Assembly: GCF_014170375.1 (NCBI RefSeq)
Contig: NZ_LZZW01000031.1
Location: forward strand, 62,001 to 126,000
DNA: 64,000 bases
Direction: 5' to 3'
DNA from: Variovorax sp. UMC13
GTDB taxonomy: Bacteria > Pseudomonadota > Gammaproteobacteria > Burkholderiales > Burkholderiaceae_C
In this document: piece after piece, positions 9,175-18,285 of the stretch
Layout of the letters: the number at the start of each line of letters is the position of its first letter
Position numbering within the stretch: position 1 is the first letter of the stretch
Notes under the pieces: generated by a model
What the model was told of the DNA's origin: nothing
The model's input: only the letters and a program-made list of their open reading frames with translations
Databases searched by the model: none
Made by a program: the position numbers and the translations under genes

Positions 9175-10469
9175 CGAGTAAAAACAAAGGATGCAGCCTG
9201 GTACTACCGACTGGTGCCGTCATGGTGGCTATCGCGGCTTTGACATTTCATCCCGCGCAAGCGCGCGCCGATGATCTTTCGTGGCTGCCTGCGCAGGCGC
9301 AAGTCGAAGCGGCGATAAAAATCCAGCCGGTCGTGAATGCCGCAGCCGCTCGCTTGGACGCGGCGGCCGCCACGCAAAGCGCCCTTGAAGCCGGTAGCCA
9401 CGAATTTGAACTCAGTAGTGGCCTACAACGTCGCAACGTGACCAACGAAGCGCGTCGCTACAACGAATGGGAAATCCAGCTCAGCCGTGCTGTTCGCTTG
9501 CCAAACAAGGCGCGTATAGATCGGGACATCGGCAGCCGCACCCGTAGGGTGGCCGATATGCGCCTTGAAGATGCCGAGCACCAAATGGCAAGGCGACTGT
9601 TGGAAGTCTGGGCCGGATGGCTGCGCAGTTTCGTCGTAGCCGACGAGATGCAAGCTCAGGAAAAGTTGCTTAGACGTGAGCAGGAAGCAATGGCCCGCCG
9701 CGTGGCCCTGGGCGATGCAGCGCAGCGGGACAGCGACGTTCTGCAAGCCGAACGCGCGATGCTTGCAGCCCAGGTTAGCGCTGCGCGCGACGCAGAACGG
9801 GCAGCACGACAAACGATGGTGATCGAGTTCCCGGGCATTGAGACTCCCGCGCGGCCATCCACGCTGCCAGATCCCGATCCTTTGCCGGGCGGGGTACAGG
9901 AGTGGCTGGCGCGAATTGTGCGACAAAGCGTCGAAATCGGCATTGCCGATGGAGAGGCAGCGCGCCTTGCCAAGGTGGCCGAGCGAGCTCGCGCCAACCG
10001 CACGCCCGACCCCACAGTCGGGGTACGGATGATGTCTGAACGCGGTGGGACGGAACGTGTCATTGGCGTTGTCCTGACGGTGCCATTTGGCACTGACTAT
10101 CGCAGTGCAATGGCTGCCACGGAAAGCGCCAACGCAGCTGCCGCAGAGGCAGAGGCGCTCGGCGTGCGGCGCGCGGTGGAGCAAAGTGCGTGGGTAGCCG
10201 CGCAGGCAGCTGAAAGTAAGCGCACGCAGTGGCAGTCATTCGCGCAGGCGCTGGCCGCGCAGACCACGGCCAGCAACCGCACGCGGCGAGCTTGGGAACT
10301 GGGAGAGGCCCCCTTGGCCGAATACCTCTTGACGTTGCGAAACCTGCGCCAGACACGCCTCGGTGAGGCACAGGCTCGCATCGATGCGCTGCAAGCGTCA
10401 GCACTGGTGCGTATCGATGCGCATGCGCTGTGGCATTCGAAGGGGGCACATGCCGATGCCCCTCAATGA
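9171..10469 (+). CDS. TolC-family outer-membrane efflux channel
   Basis: 432 residues from the ATG at 9171, which overlaps the DUF3240 stop and gives a signal peptide ending near FHPAQARA (about residue 26). The rest is long amphipathic helices with the coiled-coil pattern of outer-membrane factors (QLSRAVRLPNKARIDRDIG near 100, and a second repeat in the C-terminal half). It should form the exit duct for the adaptor and pump encoded upstream. The PAP2 gene begins inside its last 20 bp, tying the metal pump and lipid genes together. Confidence 0.9.
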   Translation: MTSKNKGCSLVLPTGAVMVAIAALTFHPAQARADDLSWLPAQAQVEAAIKIQPVVNAAAARLDAAAATQSALEAGSHEFELSSGLQRRNVTNEARRYNEWEIQLSRAVRLPNKARIDRDIGSRTRRVADMRLEDAEHQMARRLLEVWAGWLRSFVVADEMQAQEKLLRREQEAMARRVALGDAAQRDSDVLQAERAMLAAQVSAARDAERAARQTMVIEFPGIETPARPSTLPDPDPLPGGVQEWLARIVRQSVEIGIADGEAARLAKVAERARANRTPDPTVGVRMMSERGGTERVIGVVLTVPFGTDYRSAMAATESANAAAAEAEALGVRRAVEQSAWVAAQAAESKRTQWQSFAQALAAQTTASNRTRRAWELGEAPLAEYLLTLRNLRQTRLGEAQARIDALQASALVRIDAHALWHSKGAHADAPQ

Positions 10470-11238
10470 ATCCCGACTACTGGGCAACGCCCCACTATCC
10501 AACGCACCATTCGCACCTCGATTCTTAATCACTCATTTAGCGCTACCAGCGGGTGCGGCGCTGATCATCAGCAGTCTATTGATGGATGGCGGTGGGGACT
10601 TCTGGGTCGCCGATCATCTCTATCGCTTGCAGGGCAGCCGATGGGCTTTGCGGGATGCCTGGCTAACCAGCAACCTGCTGCATCGTGGTGGGAAGAATCT
10701 TTCCACCTTCCTGGCAATTGCGGTTGCAGCAACGTGCATCTGGGCTTGGAGAAAAAAACGTAGCAACAAATGCTCGGCATACCTACGCTGGCCGCTACTG
10801 TATCTTTTTTGTGCGTACTTGATCGGGGCACTGACGGTTTCGGCGCTGAAATCGTTCACTAACATGGATTGCCCCTGGAACTTGGTGCGCTATGGCGGAG
10901 CGCGAGTGTTTGTGGGCCTGTTTGAAACACGCCCGCCCGGTATGCCGCGCGGTGTGTGCTTTCCCGCAGGGCATGCAAGTGCCGGATATGCATGGGTCAG
11001 CCTATATTTCTTTACCTTGATGGTTCGTCCTGCCTGGCGTTGGATGGCCTTGGCTGCAAGTTTGATGATAGGTGCCATCTTTGGATGGACCCAGCAGGTG
11101 CGCGGAGCCCACTTCCTTTCCCATGACTTGTGGACGCTCCTGATTTGTTGGGTCGTTGCCTTGGGTCTTTTCATGGTCTGGCAACGCTGGTTTGTTGATG
11201 GCTCAGGCGATGTCTATTCATCGGGGTTCCAAGCATGA
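10450..11238 (+). CDS. PAP2-family phosphatase, lipid-linked
   Basis: 262 residues with about six membrane helices. PAP2 motifs are present in the divergent form often seen beside lipid A modification genes: Lys134 then DCPW (140-143), PAGHAS (172-177, with catalytic-type His175), and RGAH...HD (Arg218, His221, Asp226). Likely substrates are lipid phosphates such as phosphatidate, undecaprenyl diphosphate or lipid A phosphate; sequence alone does not decide. The start at 10450 overlaps the TolC-like gene by 20 bp (a second ATG is at 10456), and the stop overlaps the eptA start (ATGA). Confidence 0.85.
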   Translation: MPMPLNESRLLGNAPLSNAPFAPRFLITHLALPAGAALIISSLLMDGGGDFWVADHLYRLQGSRWALRDAWLTSNLLHRGGKNLSTFLAIAVAATCIWAWRKKRSNKCSAYLRWPLLYLFCAYLIGALTVSALKSFTNMDCPWNLVRYGGARVFVGLFETRPPGMPRGVCFPAGHASAGYAWVSLYFFTLMVRPAWRWMALAASLMIGAIFGWTQQVRGAHFLSHDLWTLLICWVVALGLFMVWQRWFVDGSGDVYSSGFQA

Positions 11239-12908
11239 GAACTTTCAAACAGGCTCTCGGTCTGATGCCGCGATTCAGAACTGCAAACCTCAAGGACCTA
11301 AGCCATTGGCGACCACAATGCAGCGTCGAGTGGCTGATCTTGATGACCAGTATTTTCTTTGCACTAGCCTGCAATGGTCTATTTTGGAGTAGCGCCTTAG
11401 GCGTCCAGTCCAGCTTACGCATGGGTACATCCGTACTGCTGTTTCTGGTGGGAATTCACAGTCTGCTGTTGAGTTTGGTTGTGTGGCGCTGGAATGCCAA
11501 GGTTTTACTTGCGGTGCTTTTTGTTGCCTCTGCCCTCGCAACACATTACATGCGCAGCTTTCATATCTACCTCGATTCGAGCATGTTGCGCAATGTTCTA
11601 GCCACAGACTTCAAGGAAAGTCGCGAGCTACTGACGCCTGCATTGATTGCTCCACTAAGCCTACTGGCAGTAGTTCCGATTATTTTTCTTTGGCGAATCC
11701 GATTGCTCGGGCGTACTTGGCTGAAAGCAACCGTGTGGCGTATGGGATTGATGCTGTTTTCGACACTGATGATTTCGGGCGGTGTCATGCTGTCATTTCA
11801 GGACATGTCCGCACTGATGAGAAATCATCGCGAAGTGCGATACTTGATTACACCGGGAAACTATCTGGTGGGTTTGCCGAAGGCACTGACAGGTTCCTCT
11901 ATCACGCAGTCCGCCGAAAAAATACCCATTGGAGCTGATGCCGTTGCAACAGTCAGGCCCGAAGGCAGTCGGCCACGTTTATTAGTCTTTGTCGTAGGCG
12001 AGACGGCTCGCGCCCAAAACTGGGGATTGAACGGCTATGCACGCGAAACAACGCCTCAATTGACTCAGATGGGTGTGATCAATTTCTCCGACATGCACTC
12101 CTGTGGAACTAATACCGAGGTTTCTGTGCCTTGCATGTTCTCGTCCTTTGGTCGCCGAAACTACGATGAAGACAAGATTCGCTCACACCAATCCTTACTG
12201 CATGTTCTGGAGCGCGCCGGTATTACCACCTTATGGAGAGATAACCAGTCAGGTTGCAAAGGGGTGTGCGATGGTCTCGAATATCAAAGCCTAGGGAATG
12301 CACAAAGTTCCTCTTTATGCGTTGATGGTCGGTGTTTCGATGAGATTTTGCTTGAAGACTTACCAGCTCAGGCTCGCAAAAATCCCGGTGATCGTGTGAT
12401 TTTTTTGCACCAGCTTGGAAATCATGGCCCCAGCTACTTTCAACGATACCCAGCAGCGTATCGAAAATTCATCCCAACATGCGACACACCGGAAATGGGG
12501 AAATGCACCCGCGAACAGATTGTGAATAGCTACGACAACGCTATTCTCTACACAGATCATTTCCTAACCCAAGTCATTAAAAAATTGCAGGGCCTTTCCG
12601 ACTACGACACAGCTATGATATTCGTCTCGGATCACGGCGAATCCCTGGGCGAGAAGGGACTTTTTCTGCACGGCATGCCTTATGCGATTGCTCCACAAGA
12701 GCAGACTCGTGTTCCTTTGGTTATGTGGTTCTCTTCAACGTTTACTCAAAGTCGAGGGCTGAATATTGGCTGTTTGAGTGAGCGAGCCCGCTCTTATGCG
12801 AATCACGACGCATTGTTTTCGTCTGTCTTGGGGCTAATGCAGGTTAAAACAAGTGAGTACGATAGGAATTTCGATTTTTTCTTTGGCTGTGATGATAAGA
12901 ATATATAA
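11235..12908 (+). CDS. eptA: Phosphoethanolamine-lipid A transferase, EptA/MCR family
   Basis: 557 residues: five N-terminal membrane helices (about 36-183) and a periplasmic alkaline-phosphatase-like domain. Active-site residues of the family are all present: Glu256 (VGETARA), nucleophile Thr294 in CGTNTEVSVPCMFS, His397 (GNHGPS), Asp466-His467 (SDHGES) and His479. Cysteine pairs typical of MCR enzymes are also kept. It moves phosphoethanolamine from phosphatidylethanolamine to lipid A, lowering envelope negative charge. By memory it resembles MCR-5-like proteins over many blocks (for example WRDNQSGCKGVCDGL), but no identity figure can be given. It is lower in GC than the surrounding ICE genes. 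Confidence 0.92.
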   Translation: MRTFKQALGLMPRFRTANLKDLSHWRPQCSVEWLILMTSIFFALACNGLFWSSALGVQSSLRMGTSVLLFLVGIHSLLLSLVVWRWNAKVLLAVLFVASALATHYMRSFHIYLDSSMLRNVLATDFKESRELLTPALIAPLSLLAVVPIIFLWRIRLLGRTWLKATVWRMGLMLFSTLMISGGVMLSFQDMSALMRNHREVRYLITPGNYLVGLPKALTGSSITQSAEKIPIGADAVATVRPEGSRPRLLVFVVGETARAQNWGLNGYARETTPQLTQMGVINFSDMHSCGTNTEVSVPCMFSSFGRRNYDEDKIRSHQSLLHVLERAGITTLWRDNQSGCKGVCDGLEYQSLGNAQSSSLCVDGRCFDEILLEDLPAQARKNPGDRVIFLHQLGNHGPSYFQRYPAAYRKFIPTCDTPEMGKCTREQIVNSYDNAILYTDHFLTQVIKKLQGLSDYDTAMIFVSDHGESLGEKGLFLHGMPYAIAPQEQTRVPLVMWFSSTFTQSRGLNIGCLSERARSYANHDALFSSVLGLMQVKTSEYDRNFDFFFGCDDKNI

Positions 12909-12919
12909 GAGTTGTTCTC

Positions 12920-13342
12920 ATGAAAGATAAAAAACACACAATCGCAGCTGATTCCATGTCCGCATTCGAAAATAAACAAAAATCTCGCCGAGGAATATTG
13001 AGAATTTGGCATGCGTCCCATTACTCAATTCAGGGATTGCGCGCTGGATGGAATGAGCCGGCCTTTAGACTTGAGTCAGTATTTTCCTTTGTGTTGGTCC
13101 CATTGGCCTTCTGGTTGGGGCAGGGATGGGTCGAAGTCGCTCTTCTCTCAGGAAGTATCCTTATTTTGATGATTGTGGAGCTACTCAATACTGCTGTGGA
13201 ATCGGCGATTGATCGTATTGGCCCTCAATGGCATGAGCTATCAAAGCGTGCAAAGGACATGGGAAGCGCTGCCGTGCTGTTAGCCACTTTGCTGACTGGG
13301 GGGGTTTGGCTGTCAGCACTCTGGCAAAGGCTGATTAATTAG
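12920..13342 (+). CDS. dgkA: Diacylglycerol kinase
   Basis: 140 residues, about 20 longer at the N-terminus than E. coli DgkA (an alternative ATG lies at 12956). Three membrane helices follow; the catalytic/metal motif IVELLNTAVE has Glu87, Asn90 and Glu94. It phosphorylates diacylglycerol, the by-product left when EptA removes phosphoethanolamine from phosphatidylethanolamine, so the pairing with eptA 11 bp upstream makes metabolic sense. This is the last gene of the run starting at 4525. Confidence 0.93.
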   Translation: MKDKKHTIAADSMSAFENKQKSRRGILRIWHASHYSIQGLRAGWNEPAFRLESVFSFVLVPLAFWLGQGWVEVALLSGSILILMIVELLNTAVESAIDRIGPQWHELSKRAKDMGSAAVLLATLLTGGVWLSALWQRLIN

Positions 13343-13384
13343 CCGCGCAAATGAAATTAGACGAATTAAAGTGGAGTGAGCACA

Positions 13385-14299
13385 ATGGAGCTTCGACATC
13401 TTCGCTGCTTTCTCATCGTTGCGGAGGAACTTCATTTCGCTCGCGCCGCTGAACGACTACATATCGACCAATCTCCACTTTCACGCACTATCAAAGAATT
13501 AGAAGAGGAACTTGGTGCTCGTTTATTCATTCGTACTACCCGAAGCACTCAACTAACCCGTGCCGGGCGACAGCTTTTGGAGCATGTCCCGCGCATTTTT
13601 ACCGCATTGGATCAGGCCCGTGATGGCGTCAAGTCGGCCACCAACGGATTTTTAGGCCAGTTACGCATTGCCTTGTCTGATGGTGTAACACCCACACGAT
13701 TGTCAACTTTGCTGGCGCGATGCCGTGAAGAGGACCCTGAAGTTGAGATGCGTCTGTTTGAGGTGCCGCTCGGGCTGCAGATCAAGGGTTTGCATGAAGA
13801 TCTGTATGACGTAGGTTTTTCGATGGCAGAGGATGGAGGCGATGGGATCTTGGTCACACCTGCTTGGGAAGATGAACTGATGGTAGCGGTGCCAGCCCGC
13901 CATCCCGTGCTCGCCTTCAAACAGGTTCCGCTGAAAGAAGTGCTGCGCTATCCGTTGGCACTGGGCGACCCGGCGGTCTGCGAAGGCCACGCGCGGCAGA
14001 TCGATCGTTTTCTGCGCAAGCTCGATCAGGAGCCGCTGATTGCGCAGCGCGTGGCAACCTTCGACGTGATGATGACGCTGGTTTCCGCTGGCCTGGCTTT
14101 GGGCCTAGCGGGCGAGGCGCATATCGCCTCCAGCCGCGAGCCGGGTGTCGTGGCCCGCCGCTTGGCAGGCAAGCCATACATGCTTACGACCTATCTGCTA
14201 CGCCGCGATGCGGAGCCGTCCGAGATGCTGGCTCGGTTCATCGAGCGTGTGGCCTTCATTGATTCGGCAGACGGTATCGACGCTGCCGACGATGCCTGA
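13385..14299 (+). CDS. LysR-family transcriptional regulator
   Basis: 304 residues from the ATG at 13385 (a GTG at 13376 would add three residues). The N-terminal winged helix is typical (ELRHLRCFLIVAEELHFARA; helix with QSPLSRTIKELEEELG), followed by a substrate-binding domain. It lies between the lipid-modification genes and the eexN/traG transfer genes. LysR genes in this position are common in Tn4371-type elements by my recollection. Its ligand and targets are unknown. Confidence 0.88.
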   Translation: MELRHLRCFLIVAEELHFARAAERLHIDQSPLSRTIKELEEELGARLFIRTTRSTQLTRAGRQLLEHVPRIFTALDQARDGVKSATNGFLGQLRIALSDGVTPTRLSTLLARCREEDPEVEMRLFEVPLGLQIKGLHEDLYDVGFSMAEDGGDGILVTPAWEDELMVAVPARHPVLAFKQVPLKEVLRYPLALGDPAVCEGHARQIDRFLRKLDQEPLIAQRVATFDVMMTLVSAGLALGLAGEAHIASSREPGVVARRLAGKPYMLTTYLLRRDAEPSEMLARFIERVAFIDSADGIDAADDA

Positions 14300-14324
14300 A
14301 CCATCCGACGAAAGGACTGGAATC

Positions 14325-14552
14325 ATGAACAGAGTGATGCTACTGATGCTGACCGTCGCACTGACCGCATGTGGCTCGTCTCAACCTTCGGAAACCGTGG
14401 ATTTCCTCGCGGCGCATCCCGAGCGCATCAAGGAGATTCAACGGCAATGCAAGGAAGATCGCACAAAAGTCGGTGATGAACTTTGCCGCCGTGCTGCCGA
14501 AGCCGCCAATCGGCGTTTCTTCGGTGACCGACCTGAGCAGAAGTCCAAATAG
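14325..14552 (+). CDS. EexN-like entry-exclusion lipoprotein
   Basis: 75 residues. A short signal peptide ends in the lipobox LTAC (cysteine at about 16). The mature part has the small EexN/TrbK pattern: a HPERIKEIQRQCKED segment and a later cysteine in GDELCRRAAEAANRRFFG. Such lipoproteins reduce redundant conjugation into a cell that already holds the element. It lies 25 bp after the LysR gene, and a terminator follows. A second protein of this type is encoded at 22187-22513. Confidence 0.75.
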   Translation: MNRVMLLMLTVALTACGSSQPSETVDFLAAHPERIKEIQRQCKEDRTKVGDELCRRAAEAANRRFFGDRPEQKSK

Positions 14553-14601
14553 CTCTGTTGTAGTCGCTTCGCAGCGACAAAGTTCTCGCTGACACCTCAC
14601 T

Positions 14602-14634
14602 ACGCCGCAACGCGCTCCCGTCTGCGGCGTTTTT
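14602..14634 (+). terminator. Rho-independent terminator after the eexN-like gene
   Basis: ACGCCGCA (14602-14609) pairs with TGCGGCGT (14623-14630) and is followed directly by a T-rich run. It separates the upstream cargo transcription from the traG operon. Confidence 0.75.
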
Positions 14635-14768
14635 ATTGCCTTCGCTCCTGCAAGAAATCAGGCTTTTTCGGCCTAAATCCCCGCCATAACGGTCTTTGAC
14701 CGACCTATGCACACGCCTTGATCCTGATGCACGCGGCACGTTGTTGTGCCGTGATTGGAGGCGGGATC

Positions 14769-16778
14769 ATGCAAGGGACGAACGTGCTGTTCGGTCAGAT
14801 CGCCGTGGTATTCGGCATCGTGATCGCCGGCGTGTGGGCAGCCACACAATGGACAGCCGCCGCCCTGGGCTATCAGCTACGCCTTGGCTCGCCCTGGTTC
14901 GACTTCTTCGGTACGCCGGTCTATCACCCGTGGCGGCTGTTCGAGTGGTGGTTCTTCTTCGATGCCTACGCGCCCAGCGTCTTTGACATCGGCGGCGCCA
15001 TTGCGGGTGGCAGCGGCCTGGTGGCCGTGCTGGTGGCCATCGGCATGTCGATCTGGCGCTCGCGGCAATCGCGCCTGGTCACGACCTACGGCTCGGCGCG
15101 CTGGGCGAACGCGGATGACATTCGCGAGGCCGGTCTCACGCAGCCGGACGGCGTGTTCCTCGGCCAGCACGAACGCCAGTACCTGCGCCACGAAGGTCCG
15201 GAACACGTCCTGACCTTCGCACCAACCCGCTCGGGCAAAGGCGTGGGCCTGGTGGTGCCCACCTTGTTGAGCTGGCCCGCGTCCGCCGTCATCCATGACA
15301 TCAAAGGCGAGAACTGGCAGATCACCGCAGGCTGGCGCTCGCGCTTCTCGCATTGCCTGCTGTTCAACCCGACCGATGCGAAGTCAGCGGCCTACAACCC
15401 GCTGCTGGAGGTGCGTCGCGGCGCCCATGAGGTGCGCGACGTGCAGAACATCGCGGACATCCTGGTCGATCCCGAAGGCGCGCTGGAGCGGCGCAACCAT
15501 TGGGAGAAGACCAGCCATGCTCTGCTGGTCGGCGCCATCCTGCACGTGCTCTATGCGGGCGAGGACAAGACGCTGCGCGGCGTCGCCAACTTCCTCTCCG
15601 ATCCGGCTTGCCCATTCGAGCTGACGCTGCACCGGATGATGACCACGCCGCATCTCGGCTATGGCCCGCATCCGGTCGTCGCATCGGCGGCGCGCGAAGT
15701 GCTCAACAAGTCGGACAACGAGCGTTCCGGCGTGTTGAGCACGGCCATGTCGTTCCTCGGCCTGTACCGCGACCCTACGGTGGCCGAAGTCACGTCGCGT
15801 TGCGATTGGCGGATTGCCGACCTGATCGCGGCCGAGCATCCGGTATCGCTGTACCTTGTGGTGCCGCCTTCAGATATTTCGCGGACGAAGCCGCTGATCC
15901 GCCTGATCCTCAATCAGATCGGGCGACGGCTGACGGAATCGCTCGATGGCTCCGACGGCATCGAGCGCCGCCACAAGCTGCTGCTGATGCTTGACGAGTT
16001 CCCGGCGCTCGGGCGGCTCGACTTCTTCGAGACGGCACTGGCCTTCATGGCGGGCTATGGCATTCGCAGCTTTCTCATCGCGCAGTCGCTCAATCAGATC
16101 GACAAGGCGTATGGGCAGAACCATTCGATTCTGGACAACTGCCATGTCCGCGTGACGTTCGCCACCAACGACGAACGCACGGCCAAGCGGATCTCCGAAA
16201 CGCTGGGCACTGCAACCGAGCTGCGCGCACAGCGCAACTACGCAGGCCACCGGCTCGCGCCGTGGCTGGGCCACCTGATGGTGTCGCGCCAGGAGACCGC
16301 GCGCCCACTGCTGACGCCGGGCGAAGTGATGCAGTTACCGCCGGATGAAGCCGTGGTGATGGTGTCCAGCGTGGCGCCGATCAAGGCCAAAAAGCTGCGC
16401 TATTACGCGGACACCAATTTCAAGCGGCGCGTGCTGCCGCCGCCCGTGCTTGCGGCCGGACGCTATGCCGACGTTCCGCCCTCGCGAGCCGACGACTGGA
16501 GCGGGCTGGCGATTCCCGCCGTGCCTGCCGCAGCGGCCACTGCACCTACTGATGGCCTGGAGCACTTGGGTTCGGCCGACGACGGCGGACCGCGCCGTCA
16601 GCCCGAACTTTCCGAAGCCGTCGCCTACGACCCCGAGCTGGCCGCGTCCGCAGCCGACCTCGGGTTGCTCGATGACGATGACGACCTGCCGCTTCCCCTT
16701 CCTCGCCAGCTTGACCCGGCCATGCAGCGCACGGCCCGGCTGGCTTCCCTCGACCCCAACGACGGAATCGAGCTATGA
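14769..16778 (+). CDS. traG: Type IV coupling protein TraG/VirD4
   Basis: 669 residues. Two N-terminal membrane segments precede the hexameric ATPase domain: Walker A in PTRSGKGVG (Lys157) and Walker B in LLMLDEFPALGRLDFFE. It recruits the relaxosome to the mating channel. I chose the start at 14769, with GGAGG 7 nt upstream, over the TTG at 14718 that lacks a good ribosome-binding site. The C-terminal tail (about 560-669) is acidic and Ala/Pro-rich. The stop overlaps the CopG-like start by 4 bp. Confidence 0.97.
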   Translation: MQGTNVLFGQIAVVFGIVIAGVWAATQWTAAALGYQLRLGSPWFDFFGTPVYHPWRLFEWWFFFDAYAPSVFDIGGAIAGGSGLVAVLVAIGMSIWRSRQSRLVTTYGSARWANADDIREAGLTQPDGVFLGQHERQYLRHEGPEHVLTFAPTRSGKGVGLVVPTLLSWPASAVIHDIKGENWQITAGWRSRFSHCLLFNPTDAKSAAYNPLLEVRRGAHEVRDVQNIADILVDPEGALERRNHWEKTSHALLVGAILHVLYAGEDKTLRGVANFLSDPACPFELTLHRMMTTPHLGYGPHPVVASAAREVLNKSDNERSGVLSTAMSFLGLYRDPTVAEVTSRCDWRIADLIAAEHPVSLYLVVPPSDISRTKPLIRLILNQIGRRLTESLDGSDGIERRHKLLLMLDEFPALGRLDFFETALAFMAGYGIRSFLIAQSLNQIDKAYGQNHSILDNCHVRVTFATNDERTAKRISETLGTATELRAQRNYAGHRLAPWLGHLMVSRQETARPLLTPGEVMQLPPDEAVVMVSSVAPIKAKKLRYYADTNFKRRVLPPPVLAAGRYADVPPSRADDWSGLAIPAVPAAAATAPTDGLEHLGSADDGGPRRQPELSEAVAYDPELAASAADLGLLDDDDDLPLPLPRQLDPAMQRTARLASLDPNDGIEL

Positions 16779-17239
16779 GCCACTACCGCCTCAACCTGTT
16801 CATCCAGCCGGAGCATGCCAAGCGTCTGGACGAGCTGGCCGCCAAGAAAGGCGTATCGAAATCCAGCATCGTCGCGGCGGCGCTCGCATCGTGGCTGTCG
16901 CCCGATGCTGCCGACCAGCGCGAGGCAGCGATTGCCAAGCGGCTTGATCGCCTCTCGCGCCAGGCCGAGCGCATGGAGCGCGACCAGAACATCGCCATCG
17001 AAACGCTGGCGCTGTTCATCCGCTATTACCTCACGGTCAGCACGCCAGTTCCCGAGGCGCACCAAGACGCGGCACGCGCACAGGGCAAAGCGCGCTTCGA
17101 GCAGTTCGTTGAACAGTTGGGTCGCCACCTGCTGCGCGGTCGAAGCCTGGTGCGCGATGTGGTGGAGGAACTGCACCCCGACCCGGCGCGGATGGATGAC
17201 GCGGCGGCAGTTGCCGAAGCGCAAGAGCGCGCCTCATGA
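16775..17239 (+). CDS. CopG-like ribbon-helix-helix protein of the tra/trb operon
   Basis: 154 residues. The first 45 (HYRLNLFIQPEHAKRLDELA then KGVSKSSIVAAAL) fit a ribbon-helix-helix DNA-binding fold; the rest is charged helix with coiled-coil character. The gene is a regular member of Tn4371-type elements between traG and trbB, joined to both by 4-bp overlaps. It may autoregulate the transfer operon or act in DNA processing; neither is shown. Confidence 0.85.
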   Translation: MSHYRLNLFIQPEHAKRLDELAAKKGVSKSSIVAAALASWLSPDAADQREAAIAKRLDRLSRQAERMERDQNIAIETLALFIRYYLTVSTPVPEAHQDAARAQGKARFEQFVEQLGRHLLRGRSLVRDVVEELHPDPARMDDAAAVAEAQERAS

Positions 17240-18285
17240 GCGTCGCACCTTCGTCCTTCGCCACCTCGCTCGACCGCCGCATTCAGATGCTGCGCACGGC
17301 GATGGGGCCGCTGATCGCTGCCGCGCTCGAAGACCCGGACGTGGTGGAAGTCATGCTCAATCCTGATCGCACCCTTTGGGTGGATCGGCTTTCATCGGGC
17401 CGCGCACCGATGGGCGTGGAGCTGTCCGAGGCGGACGGCGAGCGAATCATCCGCCTTGTCGCCGCCCACGTTGGCGCAGAAGTCCATCGCGGCCAGCCGC
17501 TACTGTCCGCCGAACTGCCCGAAACCGGCGAACGCTTCGAGGGTATCTTGCCGCCCGCCGCGCCAGGGCCGGCCTTCGCGCTGCGGAAGCGCGCCATCGG
17601 TGTGATTCCGCTGGAGCGGTACGTCATCGACGGGATGATGACCAGCGCGCAGGCGGGCTTTCTCGTTCGTGTCGTGCGCGAGCGGCAGAACGTCCTGATC
17701 GCCGGCGCCACCAGCAGCGGCAAGACCACGCTCGCCAATGCGCTGCTGGCCGAGATCGCCGCCACGGGCGACCGCGTGCTGGTGCTCGAAGACACGGTGG
17801 AACTGCAATGCGCGGCCCGCGACCACGTTCCGCTGCGCACCCGCGCAGGCGTGGTGTCGATGACCGAGCTTGTGCGCTCGTCCATGCGCCTGCGGCCTGA
17901 CCGCGTGGTCGTGGGCGAGGTGCGCGGCGCCGAGGCGCTGGATCTCATCAAGGTGTGGGGCACGGGCCATCCGGGTGGCATTGCCACGATCCACGCCGGC
18001 TCCGCCCTCGGCGCGCTGCTGCGCCTGGAGCAACTGATTCTCGAAGTGGCGGTGAACCCGCCCCGCGCGCTGATCGCCGAGGCGGTCAACGTGGTGATCC
18101 ACATCGCCGGGCGCGGACGCAAGCGCCGCATCGAGAGCATCGCCCGCGTCGTCGGCTTCGACGGCGTGGGTTACCGACTGGCGGATGCGATGGACGCGCC
18201 GTTTCCCGAGCTGCCGCCACTTCCCGATGCCGCACCCGCTGCGGCGACTTCCCCATCCCTCGACCTTTCTGGAGAACTGCCATGA
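17236..18285 (+). CDS. trbB: P-type conjugative transfer ATPase TrbB (VirB11 family)
   Basis: 349 residues. Walker A is at about 157-165 (GATSSGKTT, Lys163), a Walker B-like RVVVGEVRGAEALD follows, then the HPGGIATIHAG His box. Hexameric VirB11 ATPases power pilus assembly and substrate transfer at the inner face of the membrane. It overlaps both neighbours by 4 bp. Parts of a diverged second trbB occur at 37290-37478. Confidence 0.97.
   Translation: MSVAPSSFATSLDRRIQMLRTAMGPLIAAALEDPDVVEVMLNPDRTLWVDRLSSGRAPMGVELSEADGERIIRLVAAHVGAEVHRGQPLLSAELPETGERFEGILPPAAPGPAFALRKRAIGVIPLERYVIDGMMTSAQAGFLVRVVRERQNVLIAGATSSGKTTLANALLAEIAATGDRVLVLEDTVELQCAARDHVPLRTRAGVVSMTELVRSSMRLRPDRVVVGEVRGAEALDLIKVWGTGHPGGIATIHAGSALGALLRLEQLILEVAVNPPRALIAEAVNVVIHIAGRGRKRRIESIARVVGFDGVGYRLADAMDAPFPELPPLPDAAPAAATSPSLDLSGELP

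Noticed and set aside
14718..14768. Earlier TTG start for traG
   Set aside because: Adds 17 residues without family likeness; the ATG at 14769 has a good GGAGG ribosome-binding site.
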